Source: Marinomonas rhodophyticola
GTDB taxonomy: Bacteria > Pseudomonadota > Gammaproteobacteria > Pseudomonadales > Marinomonadaceae
Direction of reading: 5' to 3'
DNA: 64,000 nucleotides
Assembly (NCBI RefSeq): GCF_026113935.1
Contig: NZ_JAPEUL010000012.1
Coordinates: forward strand, 62,001-126,000
The stretch's first letter is position 1, and the number at the start of each line of letters is the position of its first letter. The translations under genes were made by a program, and so were the position numbers. The notes beneath the pieces were generated by a model. It made no database searches and was not told the DNA's origin. It saw only the letters and a list, made by a program, of their open reading frames with translations. Below, in pieces: positions 49,127 to 57,969 of the stretch.

Positions 49127-49987
49127 CTATTTCGTGACGACATTGCCAAAATGCATACCCATTTTTGTGGGGGTGTCAGCTTGCAATGACTCTTCCCAAT
49201 TAACTGCATTTTTCCCAAATAGTACAATGGCGGTGGAGCCGAGTTTGAATCGGCCCATTTCTTCGCCTTTTTTGATTTCAATATTATTAAGTTCTTTATA
49301 GTCCCAAGTGACAATGTTTTTGTTAAAGGGTGTCACTTGCCCAGCCCAGACGGTTTCGATGCTGGCAACAATCATGGCGCCAACTAATATTACTGCCATT
49401 GGACCTGCCTCTGTATCAAATAAGCACACGGTGCGTTCATTGCGAGCAAAGACGTTAGGGATTTGTTCCGCTGTTACCTTGTTGACCGAAAATAGCTTCC
49501 CAGGTATGTGAATCATTTTTGTTAATTTGCCAGAAAGTGGCATATGTACGCGATGGTAATCTTTAGGGGATAAATAAACGGTGGCGAAAGAGCCGCCTAA
49601 AAACAGATTGGATAGTGATGCATCGCCTCCTAGTAGGCTAGTTAAGCTGTAATAGTGACATTTAGCCTGAAACAGCGTGCCATGTTCAATGTTGCCAAGT
49701 TGGCTAACGGCCCCATCGGCGGGGCAGGCGATACTATTTTCTTCGTTACAAATAGGGCGTAGTTCGGGGCGGATTGCGCGGGTAAAAAAGTCATTGAAGT
49801 TGCGGTATGACAGTGCGTCACTGTTGATGGCTTCGCTCATGTCTACTTGGTATTTTTTTACAAACTGACTGATAAAGGTGTTTTTAACCCAAGTGTTTTC
49901 ACATTCGGCTATTTTGCCGATAGCACGTGATAGGGTTTTCTGTGGTGTGATGTGTTGTGCAAATGCAAACAGTTGATCTTTAGTCAC
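49127..49987 (-). CDS. psd: Phosphatidylserine decarboxylase proenzyme
   Basis: Makes phosphatidylethanolamine from phosphatidylserine; 286 residues. The autocleavage site that creates the pyruvoyl group is Gly-Ser in RFKLGSTAIVLFGKN near the C-terminus (LGST motif). FNDFFTRAIRPELRPI and PKDYHRVHMPLSGKL are family hallmarks. It lies 23 bases behind an HDOD gene on the same strand; the psd/HDOD/mot/rsgA/orn order is as in Pseudomonas. It acts directly after PssA, encoded at 23-24 kb. Confidence 0.95.
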   Translation of the reverse strand: MTKDQLFAFAQHITPQKTLSRAIGKIAECENTWVKNTFISQFVKKYQVDMSEAINSDALSYRNFNDFFTRAIRPELRPICNEENSIACPADGAVSQLGNIEHGTLFQAKCHYYSLTSLLGGDASLSNLFLGGSFATVYLSPKDYHRVHMPLSGKLTKMIHIPGKLFSVNKVTAEQIPNVFARNERTVCLFDTEAGPMAVILVGAMIVASIETVWAGQVTPFNKNIVTWDYKELNNIEIKKGEEMGRFKLGSTAIVLFGKNAVNWEESLQADTPTKMGMHFGNVVTK

Positions 49988-50010
49988 GTTATTTATCCTG
50001 ATAGATGAAT

Positions 50011-51495
50011 TTATAGGGTGGTGTGGCTGATTAAAGAAACGATTTTCTTAAGCGTTTTGTAATCATTCTCACTGAATTTTGTTCGTGTTTCTAGCCAAAA
50101 TATGACCATTTCGTTTGCTGATGTCTGTGTTGAGGCAAGCATAAGGTGGCTGTTTTTATCAATGATTTGGTCTGATTTGTGGGGTAATTCACTGACTATT
50201 TTGTCAAGTTTTGCTCCGGCCAAATGGGTGGCTGATGTTTTTTGAGACAATTTTTTAAAAATGCTTGAAGGGGTATTCCATTTAATGGCTTTAATGACTT
50301 CTATGTTGTAGCCAGACTGATACAGCGGAGACACTTTATTGTCCGAGTGTCTAAACAGAATGCTGTGTTGGGCGTTGGGGATTGCTTTTAAAATAGTCTT
50401 TAACGCTAGGCTGGCTTTTTGCTTTGTCCCCTGATTGTTTGACTTAACTACTGCTCTTCTGAGTTCAGCAAGTGGTGATAGAAGAGCGTTGGGGTTCGTA
50501 GGTGGTACGGCTCTTTGGTTGTAAAGATTGGGATCAAGGAGTTGTTGGGCGAGGGATATTTTTCCGCCTTTGTTAAAGAGCTTTGCTGCCTCAGTGCTTG
50601 CTAAATGAGCTATTTGGATGATCTCGCCGATGCGGCGGTGCATGATGGTGGCAACAACTCGGTAGAAGAAAGGTAAGTTTTTCGAGTCCCATTTCATACG
50701 GTTGGCTTCATGGGCTACTTTATTAGCACAGTATGAAAAAATAAGAGGGTTGTTAGTCAAAATAGTGAGTCTTTTATCTTCGGTAAAGCCCGGCAATTCA
50801 TCTGGGTGGTGTGCTAAGTGGGCAAGTGTTTGTAGTTCTTTTGCGTTCGGTATGTGTTTGGTTAAAAATGATTCAATGACTTTGTTGGGGGTGTGCCAAT
50901 GAGTGCAGAGGTGTACGGTAAGTTCATCAATGCGGCACCCTAAGGTGTTAAGTTCGGCTTGACTGGCTTTTTCCCCTCGTTGAATTTTTTGTTCTATTAC
51001 AGTCATGGTTGGATAGGCATAAAACCACAATAGCCATCTGGCGGCATCGCGAAATAATGTGATCCAAAAAATATCATCTTCGTGGCTGGTCAGTTTTTCT
51101 ATCGCCCAACGCCTAGCAATGGTTGCGGCTTCATAGCTGATTTGTATTTCGCTTAAAAAAGCGATTAACGGCGCTGGCTTTTCTTTCGCATTAAGATTGT
51201 AAGGAGCAAATTGTGGGAGTAATTTTTCTATGCCATTCATTCCGACCATGGCAGCAGCATGAAAGGGTGTTTTTATTTCGCTATTCTTATTTGGTACGAT
51301 GCGATTTGCTTCATTCAGGATAGCAAAAGCCAACAGTGGGTCTGATGCTATGTTGGCTTGTATTCCATCCAATGTGTCTTCTGTTCGTTTGATTTGAGTT
51401 TTGAGACGAGCGAGGCTAACTGCTTGAACAGGAAATTTTTTGTTTTTCAGAAAATGTAGCCATTCATTTAGGCCAGAAGGTGACTTGTCTATCAT
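50011..51495 (-). CDS. HDOD domain signalling protein
   Basis: A 494-residue cytoplasmic protein. The N-terminal two thirds is an HDOD domain (an HD-related output domain without the catalytic HD): FPVQAVSLARLKTQIKRTED, SDPLLAFAILNEANRI, HAAAMVGMNGIEKLLPQ. The last 170 residues resemble a degenerate GAF-like sensor (SILFRHSDNKVSPLYQSGY, EMVIFWLETRTKFSENDYK). HDOD proteins in this position occur next to motAB in pseudomonads and may link signalling with motility; exact role unknown. Divergent from motA. Confidence 0.8.
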   Translation of the reverse strand: MIDKSPSGLNEWLHFLKNKKFPVQAVSLARLKTQIKRTEDTLDGIQANIASDPLLAFAILNEANRIVPNKNSEIKTPFHAAAMVGMNGIEKLLPQFAPYNLNAKEKPAPLIAFLSEIQISYEAATIARRWAIEKLTSHEDDIFWITLFRDAARWLLWFYAYPTMTVIEQKIQRGEKASQAELNTLGCRIDELTVHLCTHWHTPNKVIESFLTKHIPNAKELQTLAHLAHHPDELPGFTEDKRLTILTNNPLIFSYCANKVAHEANRMKWDSKNLPFFYRVVATIMHRRIGEIIQIAHLASTEAAKLFNKGGKISLAQQLLDPNLYNQRAVPPTNPNALLSPLAELRRAVVKSNNQGTKQKASLALKTILKAIPNAQHSILFRHSDNKVSPLYQSGYNIEVIKAIKWNTPSSIFKKLSQKTSATHLAGAKLDKIVSELPHKSDQIIDKNSHLMLASTQTSANEMVIFWLETRTKFSENDYKTLKKIVSLISHTTL

Positions 51496-51615
51496 AGCTG
51501 GTTACATTAGTGGCTCTTGTTAATGTGTGTTTAACGCGCTCTTATGTTTTTGATCTCATCAATCATACTGTATATTGAGTTGAGAGAATACTTTGTCAGT
51601 ATTAAGGAATAAAAT

Positions 51616-52470
51616 ATGTTTGCATTAGCTGGCGTGTTAGTGGTGATTGTTAGTGTGGTGTTTGGCTATTTGGCATCACATGGAAAAATGCTGGCTTTAT
51701 GGCAGCCTTTTGAGGTGATTATTATTTGTGGGGCTGCGTTGGGTGCTTTTATGATGGCCAATCCATTTGTTGTGCAGAAAAAAGTATTGGTCATGTTGCC
51801 TCAGGTATTCTCAGGGAGTCGACATAATAAGCGATTCTATACGCAGTTGCTGGGGTTGATGTATTGCCTGTTTCAAAAAAGTCGTCAAAATGGTTTTTTG
51901 GCAATTGAAGAAGACATTGAGTCACCTTTTACGAGTGAACTATTTAATCGTTTTCCGGACGTTATTCGCGATCATGAAGTGGTCAATTTTTTAACGGATA
52001 ACTACCGTATTTTTACATTAACCGGCTTGCCAGCTTATGAGATCGAGGCAATTATGGATAATGAGATAGAGCAAATTCAGGAAGAGCTGGTTGCCCCGAG
52101 TCATGCGTTAAATCGGGTGGCGGAAGCCTTACCTGGATTCGGTATTGTTGCCGCTGTATTGGGTATCGTTATCACTATGGGGGCGATTGGTGGCCCGTTA
52201 GAAGAAATTGGTACTCATGTTGCTGCTGCGCTGGTAGGGACGTTCTTGGGTATCTTTTTGGGCTATGGTTTTGTCGGACCAGCCGCTACTCATTTAGAAA
52301 ATCTTGGTACTCATGAATTGAAGGCGTATTTATGTATCAAAGCGTGTCTGAATTCGATTGTATCCGGTTATGCACCGCCTGTAGCGGTGGAGACTGGGCG
52401 TAAATTGCTACCGCCAGATATGCGTCCTAGTTTTATTGAATTAGCAGATGATCTTAAGCAGTACCGTTAA
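51616..52470 (+). CDS. motA: Flagellar stator protein MotA
   Basis: A 284-residue stator subunit with four membrane helices. The start AGVLVVIVSVVFGYLASHGK and the helix pair ALPGFGIVAAVLGIVITMG, HVAAALVGTFLGIFLGYGFVGP form the proton path; the cytoplasmic loop contains the conserved charged residues (EVVNFLTDNYRIF). With MotB it forms the proton-driven motor. No other flagellar genes are in the window, as usual for this locus. Confidence 0.93.
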   Translation: MFALAGVLVVIVSVVFGYLASHGKMLALWQPFEVIIICGAALGAFMMANPFVVQKKVLVMLPQVFSGSRHNKRFYTQLLGLMYCLFQKSRQNGFLAIEEDIESPFTSELFNRFPDVIRDHEVVNFLTDNYRIFTLTGLPAYEIEAIMDNEIEQIQEELVAPSHALNRVAEALPGFGIVAAVLGIVITMGAIGGPLEEIGTHVAAALVGTFLGIFLGYGFVGPAATHLENLGTHELKAYLCIKACLNSIVSGYAPPVAVETGRKLLPPDMRPSFIELADDLKQYR

Positions 52471-52500
52471 TATGGACTACGGCACAGAGGAGAATAATTG

Positions 52501-53408
52501 ATGGCCTTAGGTTCTAACGGATTGGTGATTCGGCGCGTTAAGAAAATAAAAAAAGGCGGACGTCATAGTGGTGCCTGGAAAATTGCTTTGGCCGATTTTG
52601 CTTTGGCAATGATGGCGCTTTTTTTGGTGTTGTGGATATTGAGTGTGGCTTCGCCAGAAGAATTGGCAAGTATCGAGGGATATTTTCAAGATCCTACAGG
52701 GGCTTCTACGGCGGGTTTTAGTGCTAATCCGATTGATTTGGGGGGAGTCCGGCAAAGAGTTCTGAGAGAAAATTGGATCTGCAATTGCCTGAGTCAGGGA
52801 GTGCGGATGTGACAACGAGAGATACGCAGATGGGGAATGGTCCTGACACTGCTGAGTCCAAAAGCCTTAACAATATGGTGCAAGAAGAGCTAGGGAAGAT
52901 GAATGTCTTGCTTTCTCAACAGCAAAATATGCGCATTGAAATTACGCCGCTTGGCGTTCGAATTACATTATTAGATGACCCGAATAAGCCGATGTTTGAG
53001 CGTGGTAGTGCTCGTATGATGCCAGATATTGAGAATACGCTTTTAACAATGGCTCCGATTTTTAATAAAATCACTAATCCTATCGTGATTACTGGGCACA
53101 CAGACTCTTCTAAATTTAATGATACCGGTAGTTTGGATAACTGGGATTTGTCTGCCATGAGGGCGAACGCAGCACGCCATATTTTAGAAGAAGGTGGGGT
53201 TGACGATAAGCGAATTGCTCAGGTGATCGGTTTATCTGATACCATACCTTATAATCGATTTGAGACTGATAGTGCTCAAAATCGACGTATTAGTATTACC
53301 TTGTTAACGGATGATGCGTACAAAAAATTGCTGGATCAGAATCGCCGCAATTTTGGCAACCCTGTCCAGCAATCAGATTTGAAAATCACACCTGAAACGG
53401 TGTTTTAA
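52501..53408 (+). CDS. motB: Flagellar stator protein MotB, one apparent frameshift
   Basis: About 302 residues after repair. The single helix carries the essential proton-binding Asp in WKIALADFALAMMALFLVLWI. The C-terminal OmpA-like peptidoglycan-binding domain has ITGHTDSSKF and NWDLSAMRANAARHIL. A missing G in the run near 52743 (TTGGGGGGAGTCC) shifts the frame inside the flexible plug/linker; restoring it gives IDLGGSPAKSSERK. The ATG at 52501 follows GAGGAG. Its last four bases overlap the rsgA gene end on the other strand. Confidence 0.9.
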
Positions 53409-54439
53409 AAGGCTTGGTTTTCTCGAATAGACTGTTTTATCCGTAAAAAGCTTTGGAAGCGGTGTTCTGTGATTTTGCCTTCTGCTAAGGCTCCAAGAAT
53501 GGCGCATCCAGGTTCTTTCTCATGGGCACAATCGCGAAAACGACAGTAACCAATGTGTGGCCGAAACTCTATAAAGCCATTTAATAGCTCTTCTTCAGAA
53601 ATATGCCATAAGCCAAATTCACGTATACCTGGTGAGTCAATAAGATCGCCGCCTTTCGGCATATGGAACAGTCTGGCTGTGGTAGTGGTGTGTACGCCTT
53701 TTTTGCGTTTTTGAGATAACTCGCCCACACTGATGTCAATACTTGGTAGTAAAGTGCCTATAAGAGAGGATTTCCCTACACCGGATTGGCCAACAAAGAC
53801 GCTGGTTTTGTCCTGCAGGAAGTTATAGAGCGCTTCCATGCCTGCCTGGTTTTTAATCGAGGTTCTGATGATCTTATAATTAAGATCTTCGTAGGTTTTA
53901 ATCAGAGTGTCTAATTCTTCTTTGTTACTGTCGTCGATCAAGTCGCACTTATTGAGCAATATGACTGGAGGTATGCCAACGGTTTCTGCAGCCACTAGAT
54001 AGCGGTCAATTAAGTTGGCATGTGCAACAGGCTCTGCAGCAATAACGACGATGATATGATCTATGTTGGCTGCAACGGGTTTTATTCTGCCGTGCATGTC
54101 TGGGCGAGATAGAGATGTATTTCTTGGTGTTGTTGCTACGACTACGCCACCTTCATTTTGTTTAGGGCGCCAAATGACTTTGTCACCTGTCACAAGCTGG
54201 CCTAAGTTGGCACGTAAATTACAACGTGTAGAGATGCCAATAAACGGTTCTTGAGTGCCTTCAACTTCTACTTGTGTGCCAAAGTGAGAAATGATGATGC
54301 CTTCTGTCTCGGGGCCGAGATCAGAGGATTGTAAAAGTTCTTCGGCGATATCTCCTCGTTTCTGAGTGCGTTCAACGCGCTCTTTATGAATTCTTTCGAT
54401 TCGCCAAGTTTGTTGTTTAGTAAGTTTTCGCTTCGACAT
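53405..54439 (-). CDS. rsgA: Small ribosomal subunit biogenesis GTPase RsgA
   Basis: RsgA helps mature the 30S subunit. It has 344 residues: a basic N-terminal tail, an OB-fold (about 50-110), then a circularly permuted GTPase (G4 LLNKCDL before G1 VGQSGVGKSSLIGTL) and a C-terminal zinc finger CRFRDCAHEKEPGC. It is divergent from orn with 74 bases between, the standard gammaproteobacterial arrangement. Confidence 0.95.
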   Translation of the reverse strand: MSKRKLTKQQTWRIERIHKERVERTQKRGDIAEELLQSSDLGPETEGIIISHFGTQVEVEGTQEPFIGISTRCNLRANLGQLVTGDKVIWRPKQNEGGVVVATTPRNTSLSRPDMHGRIKPVAANIDHIIVVIAAEPVAHANLIDRYLVAAETVGIPPVILLNKCDLIDDSNKEELDTLIKTYEDLNYKIIRTSIKNQAGMEALYNFLQDKTSVFVGQSGVGKSSLIGTLLPSIDISVGELSQKRKKGVHTTTTARLFHMPKGGDLIDSPGIREFGLWHISEEELLNGFIEFRPHIGYCRFRDCAHEKEPGCAILGALAEGKITEHRFQSFLRIKQSIRENQAF

Positions 54440-54513
54440 TAGATTCGTCTGGTCATAAAGTAAGGCGCATAGAGTATAATGCTTGGCATTGATAATAAAG
54501 GACTTGGAAGATT

Positions 54514-55065
54514 ATGAGCTTAAATGAAGAGAATTTAGTGTGGATCGATCTTGAAATGACAGGATTAGACCCAGAAACCGATACCATTATTGAAATTGCG
54601 ACGGTGGTAACTGACAAACATTTGAATGTTTTGGCTAAAGGGCCGAATCTTGTGGTTCACCAAGAGAAGGCCGTGATGGATGCGATGGATGAGTGGTGTA
54701 CGAAACATCATGGAAATTCAGGGTTAACAGCAAAAGTGTTAGCATCAACAATTAGTATGGCGCAGGCGGAAGAAGAGACGATTAAGTTTTTGGCGCAATA
54801 TGTTCCGGCAGGAAAATCGCCTATTTGTGGAAATAGTGTTGGCCAAGATCGTCGTTTTTTGTATCGCTACATGCCTAAATTGGAAGCGTTTTTCCATTAT
54901 CGTTATTTGGACGTGAGTACGGTTAAAGAGTTGGCGAAACGCTGGAAGCCAGAAGCGCTGGATGGTTTTAGTAAAGCTGGTTCGCATTTGGCTTTGGATG
55001 ATATTTTAGAGTCTATCGGTGAATTGAAACACTACCGTAAAACCATGTTTGGCTTGGACGATTAG
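54514..55065 (+). CDS. orn: Oligoribonuclease
   Basis: A 183-residue DEDDh 3'-5' exoribonuclease degrading 2-5-mers and pGpG. The motifs are [13 protein letters not shown] (Asp and Glu), the ExoII segment [16 protein letters not shown] and the [14 protein letters not shown] end with His and Asp. Essential in many gammaproteobacteria. GGAAG is placed 5 bases before the ATG. Confidence 0.96.
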   Translation: MSLNEENLVWIDLEMTGLDPETDTIIEIATVVTDKHLNVLAKGPNLVVHQEKAVMDAMDEWCTKHHGNSGLTAKVLASTISMAQAEEETIKFLAQYVPAGKSPICGNSVGQDRRFLYRYMPKLEAFFHYRYLDVSTVKELAKRWKPEALDGFSKAGSHLALDDILESIGELKHYRKTMFGLDD

Positions 55066-55088
55066 GGCGGCCGTCCTTTAGTCAACGG

Positions 55089-55877
55089 TTAATTAACCTC
55101 TATAACGTTAGCGGACTTGTTGTCCGCTAATTTAGTCCGGAGATGCCATCCCATATCAGTTTTAACCACGGTTAAAAAAAGACAGCTATACATGGCTTTG
55201 AAGAACAGCGCTGTGGATATTTTATAGTGCAGCCATGCGCCAAGTTGTACCCCTAAAAAGGCGATAGGGGTGAAGCTAAGCGACAGCAGTATGTTTGATG
55301 TGTTGAGCTGTCCTAACATGCCATAGGGTATTAGTTTTACGTAATTGATGGCGGTAAAAATAACCGCAGCGGTGGCAACGTATTGGGTTTTATCTAGATT
55401 GGCTCTCAGCAAATATACGCTCATTGGTGGTCCGCCAGCATGGGCGATAAAGCTAGTGAATCCACCCAAGGCACACCACAGTTTTCCCGCTATGGCGCTA
55501 AGTGGTTTTCGTGTTGTGTTGGTGTTTTTTCTTGGCCATGAGTTCAGTGTAAAGCCTACTGCAATGACTCCGACCATGATTTTTAACCACTCTGTCGAGA
55601 ACCAAGATGCGGTTAAGCCGCCAATAATCACGCCAACTATTGCCGCTGGAATGCATTTCAAGAGTTGTTCTGCGTTCCATTTTTTCCAGAACTTTTGCAC
55701 GGTAAATATGTCCATGATACAGAGAATGGGCAGCATGATGGCGGCAGCAAGCGTTGGTGAGGTTTGCAGAGATATAAGTGGTACGGCAAGGATGCCAAAT
55801 GCACCAGAAAATCCCCCTTTCGAAACACCAGTGATAAACACGGCAATACCAATCAGTGAGATGAGCAACCAATCCAT
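55089..55877 (-). CDS. TSUP (TauE/SafE) family membrane transporter
   Basis: A 262-residue membrane protein with about eight helices in the TSUP family, whose members export sulfite, sulfoacetate or other organosulfur anions. ITGVSKGGFSGAFGILAVPLISL and GGFTSFIAHAGGPPMSVYLL are the two family repeats. Substrate unknown. It stands alone between orn and tsaE, convergent with orn. Confidence 0.85.
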   Translation of the reverse strand: MDWLLISLIGIAVFITGVSKGGFSGAFGILAVPLISLQTSPTLAAAIMLPILCIMDIFTVQKFWKKWNAEQLLKCIPAAIVGVIIGGLTASWFSTEWLKIMVGVIAVGFTLNSWPRKNTNTTRKPLSAIAGKLWCALGGFTSFIAHAGGPPMSVYLLRANLDKTQYVATAAVIFTAINYVKLIPYGMLGQLNTSNILLSLSFTPIAFLGVQLGAWLHYKISTALFFKAMYSCLFLTVVKTDMGWHLRTKLADNKSANVIEVN

Positions 55878-56029
55878 AGGTATCCTTGTTAGTAGGGGAT
55901 GTGTGTGAATGATAAAGTCTTGTTTACTAATTATGCGCCATTGATACTTGTTTCAAAAGACTTGTGTATTAGAATTGCCGTTATTGTTTTGGTTTGCCTG
56001 TATGTTGAAGTGAGAAGGGCTAGTTGGTG

Positions 56030-56500
56030 ATGCGAATAGAAAAAGAGATTTATGGTGAAGAGGCGATGGAGGGCTTGGGTGCGATTGTTTCTTCCGCGCT
56101 AAAAGAAGGGGGTGTCGTCTATCTAGAGGGTGATTTAGGTATGGGCAAAACGACGCTAGTAAGGGGGATATTACGCGGTTTGGGGTATCAAGGGCCTGTA
56201 AAGAGTCCAACCTATACCATCGTTGAGCCGTATGAGTTTATGGGTCTGGAGGCTTATCATTTTGACCTTTATCGGGTTGGGAATGCCGAAGAGCTTGAGT
56301 TTATGGGGATTCGTGATTATTTCACTGTTGGCAGCTTATGCTTGATAGAGTGGGCTGAAATGGGGCGTGGGGTGCTTCCTGAGGCTGATCTGGTCATTTC
56401 TTTGGGATTGATCCGGCATGGACGTCATGTTTCTTTTATTGCGCAATCAGAAAAGGGGAATGTGGCGTTAAATGCACTAGCAAAGGTCATAACTTCTTGA
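56030..56500 (+). CDS. tsaE: tRNA threonylcarbamoyladenosine biosynthesis ATPase TsaE
   Basis: TsaE is needed with TsaB/TsaC/TsaD for t6A37 in tRNA. About 156 residues. Walker A is GDLGMGKTTLVRGILRGLG, followed by VKSPTYTIVEPYE and the Walker B-like LIEWAEMG. The ATG at 56030 is preferred; an in-frame GTG lies six bases upstream. It heads the tsaE/amidase/mutL/miaA/hfq/hflXKC cluster. Confidence 0.94.
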   Translation: MRIEKEIYGEEAMEGLGAIVSSALKEGGVVYLEGDLGMGKTTLVRGILRGLGYQGPVKSPTYTIVEPYEFMGLEAYHFDLYRVGNAEELEFMGIRDYFTVGSLCLIEWAEMGRGVLPEADLVISLGLIRHGRHVSFIAQSEKGNVALNALAKVITS

Positions 56501-56586
56501 TGTATAGATGTCTTTACTATAAGTAAGATTGAGATCCACTTAATCAGCGGTTATAGTGTGACAGATATACTAGCTAGCTGTCTGAT

Positions 56587-57915
56587 ATGCATACTAAATT
56601 TCAAATTTGTCTTTTTGTTTTTATTAATTTAATCCTGTCTGTCGCATGTTTAGATGTGTTTGCGGCAGAGGTTCGAGATATTCGTGTTGCCCAACAGGAA
56701 GGGGTGACGCGTTTGGTCTTTGAGCTTTCTGAGCTTTCTGAGCATCGGATTTTTCCTCTTTCAAATCCAGAGAGGGTGGTCTTAGATGTGAGTGGCGTTA
56801 ATCTAGAAGCGTCTGTGGTTGATGGGTTGTCAGCCTTGTCTTCAGATGTGTTGATGCGCGTTCGCTACGCTAAGCGTGATAATGGTGTGCGATTTGTGCT
56901 TGATTTGGCGCAAGCCGCTAAGGCCAAAAGCACCGTGCTGGCCGCCAATGGCACCTATGGTCCTCGTATATTAGTCGAGCTTGAGTACGGTGTTCGAAAG
57001 CCTGCCACTGTCGTCAAAAGCTTGGCGAATTTGTCGAAAGAGAAGCGTGACATTGTGATTGCGATTGATCCGGGGCACGGTGGAAAGGATCCTGGTGCTT
57101 TGGGGCAGCACAATGTTCGTGAAAAAGATATTGTGTTGTCTATTGGTAAAGAGTTGGCAAGCCGAATTAACGCCGTAGAAGGCTTTAAAGCTGTTTTGAC
57201 TCGGTCTACCGACACTTATCTTCAGTTGCGTGATCGTTCTCGAGTGGCGCGTGAAGCCAATGCTGATTTATTAATTTCAATACACGCTGATGCGTTTACC
57301 AAGGCAAGTGCTCGTGGCGCTTCAGTGTGGGCGCTCTCGTTAAGTGGTAAAACGTCTGAAATGGGTCGATGGCTAGCTCAACAAGAAAATTCTGCTGACT
57401 TAGTTGGCGGTATTTCGCTTGATGATAAGGATCAGTTGTTGGCAGAGGTGTTGCTTGATATGTCTATGAACTCCACCATTCAAATGAGTTTGAATGTGGG
57501 TGACAGTGTTTTGGGAGAAATGAAGAATGTGGCTGTCTTGCATAAGGACAGTGTTCAGCAAGCAGGCTTTGTGGTTTTAAAGTCACCTGATATTCCATCT
57601 ATCTTGATTGAAACAGGTTTTGTTTCCAATAGTACTGAAGCGAAAAACTTATCAAGTAAGACTTATCGTGTAAAGCTCGCAGCTTCAATAGCCAAAGGCG
57701 TGATTGGGTATTTCACTAAGAATGCCCCAGACGGCTCTCTGGTTGCATGGAAGCAAAATAAGCATACAGATCGTGTTTATACGGTTGGTAAAGGGGATAC
57801 CTTGTCTGAAATCGCACGTCGCAACCAAGTTTCCTTGCCTGTTTTGCGTCAAGCCAATAATCTCAATAATGATGTTATTTGGATTGGTCAGAAACTTGTT
57901 ATTCCTGCCGGATAA
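56587..57915 (+). CDS. amiB: N-acetylmuramoyl-L-alanine amidase with AMIN and LysM domains
   Basis: A periplasmic amidase that cuts septal peptidoglycan, 442 residues. Signal peptide to about residue 27 (ACLDVFAAE), AMIN septal-targeting domain (about 30-135), Amidase_3 domain with zinc ligands in IDPGHGGKDPGALG, LISIHADAFT and a catalytic Glu in ILIETGFVSN, and a C-terminal LysM (YTVGKGDTLSEIARRN). The position before mutL matches amiB of enterobacteria; AmiC-like naming is also possible. Confidence 0.92.
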   Translation: MHTKFQICLFVFINLILSVACLDVFAAEVRDIRVAQQEGVTRLVFELSELSEHRIFPLSNPERVVLDVSGVNLEASVVDGLSALSSDVLMRVRYAKRDNGVRFVLDLAQAAKAKSTVLAANGTYGPRILVELEYGVRKPATVVKSLANLSKEKRDIVIAIDPGHGGKDPGALGQHNVREKDIVLSIGKELASRINAVEGFKAVLTRSTDTYLQLRDRSRVAREANADLLISIHADAFTKASARGASVWALSLSGKTSEMGRWLAQQENSADLVGGISLDDKDQLLAEVLLDMSMNSTIQMSLNVGDSVLGEMKNVAVLHKDSVQQAGFVVLKSPDIPSILIETGFVSNSTEAKNLSSKTYRVKLAASIAKGVIGYFTKNAPDGSLVAWKQNKHTDRVYTVGKGDTLSEIARRNQVSLPVLRQANNLNNDVIWIGQKLVIPAG

Positions 57916-57969
57916 CGCCATATTTAAACCCCTTGTGTCGGAAGGGGTTGTCATTTTTGAAGGTCGTTC

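Noticed and set aside
55345-55908. 187-codon plus-strand ORF opposite the TSUP transporter gene
   Set aside because: It is antisense to a clear TSUP family protein with both family repeats; the composition is that of a reverse-frame shadow.
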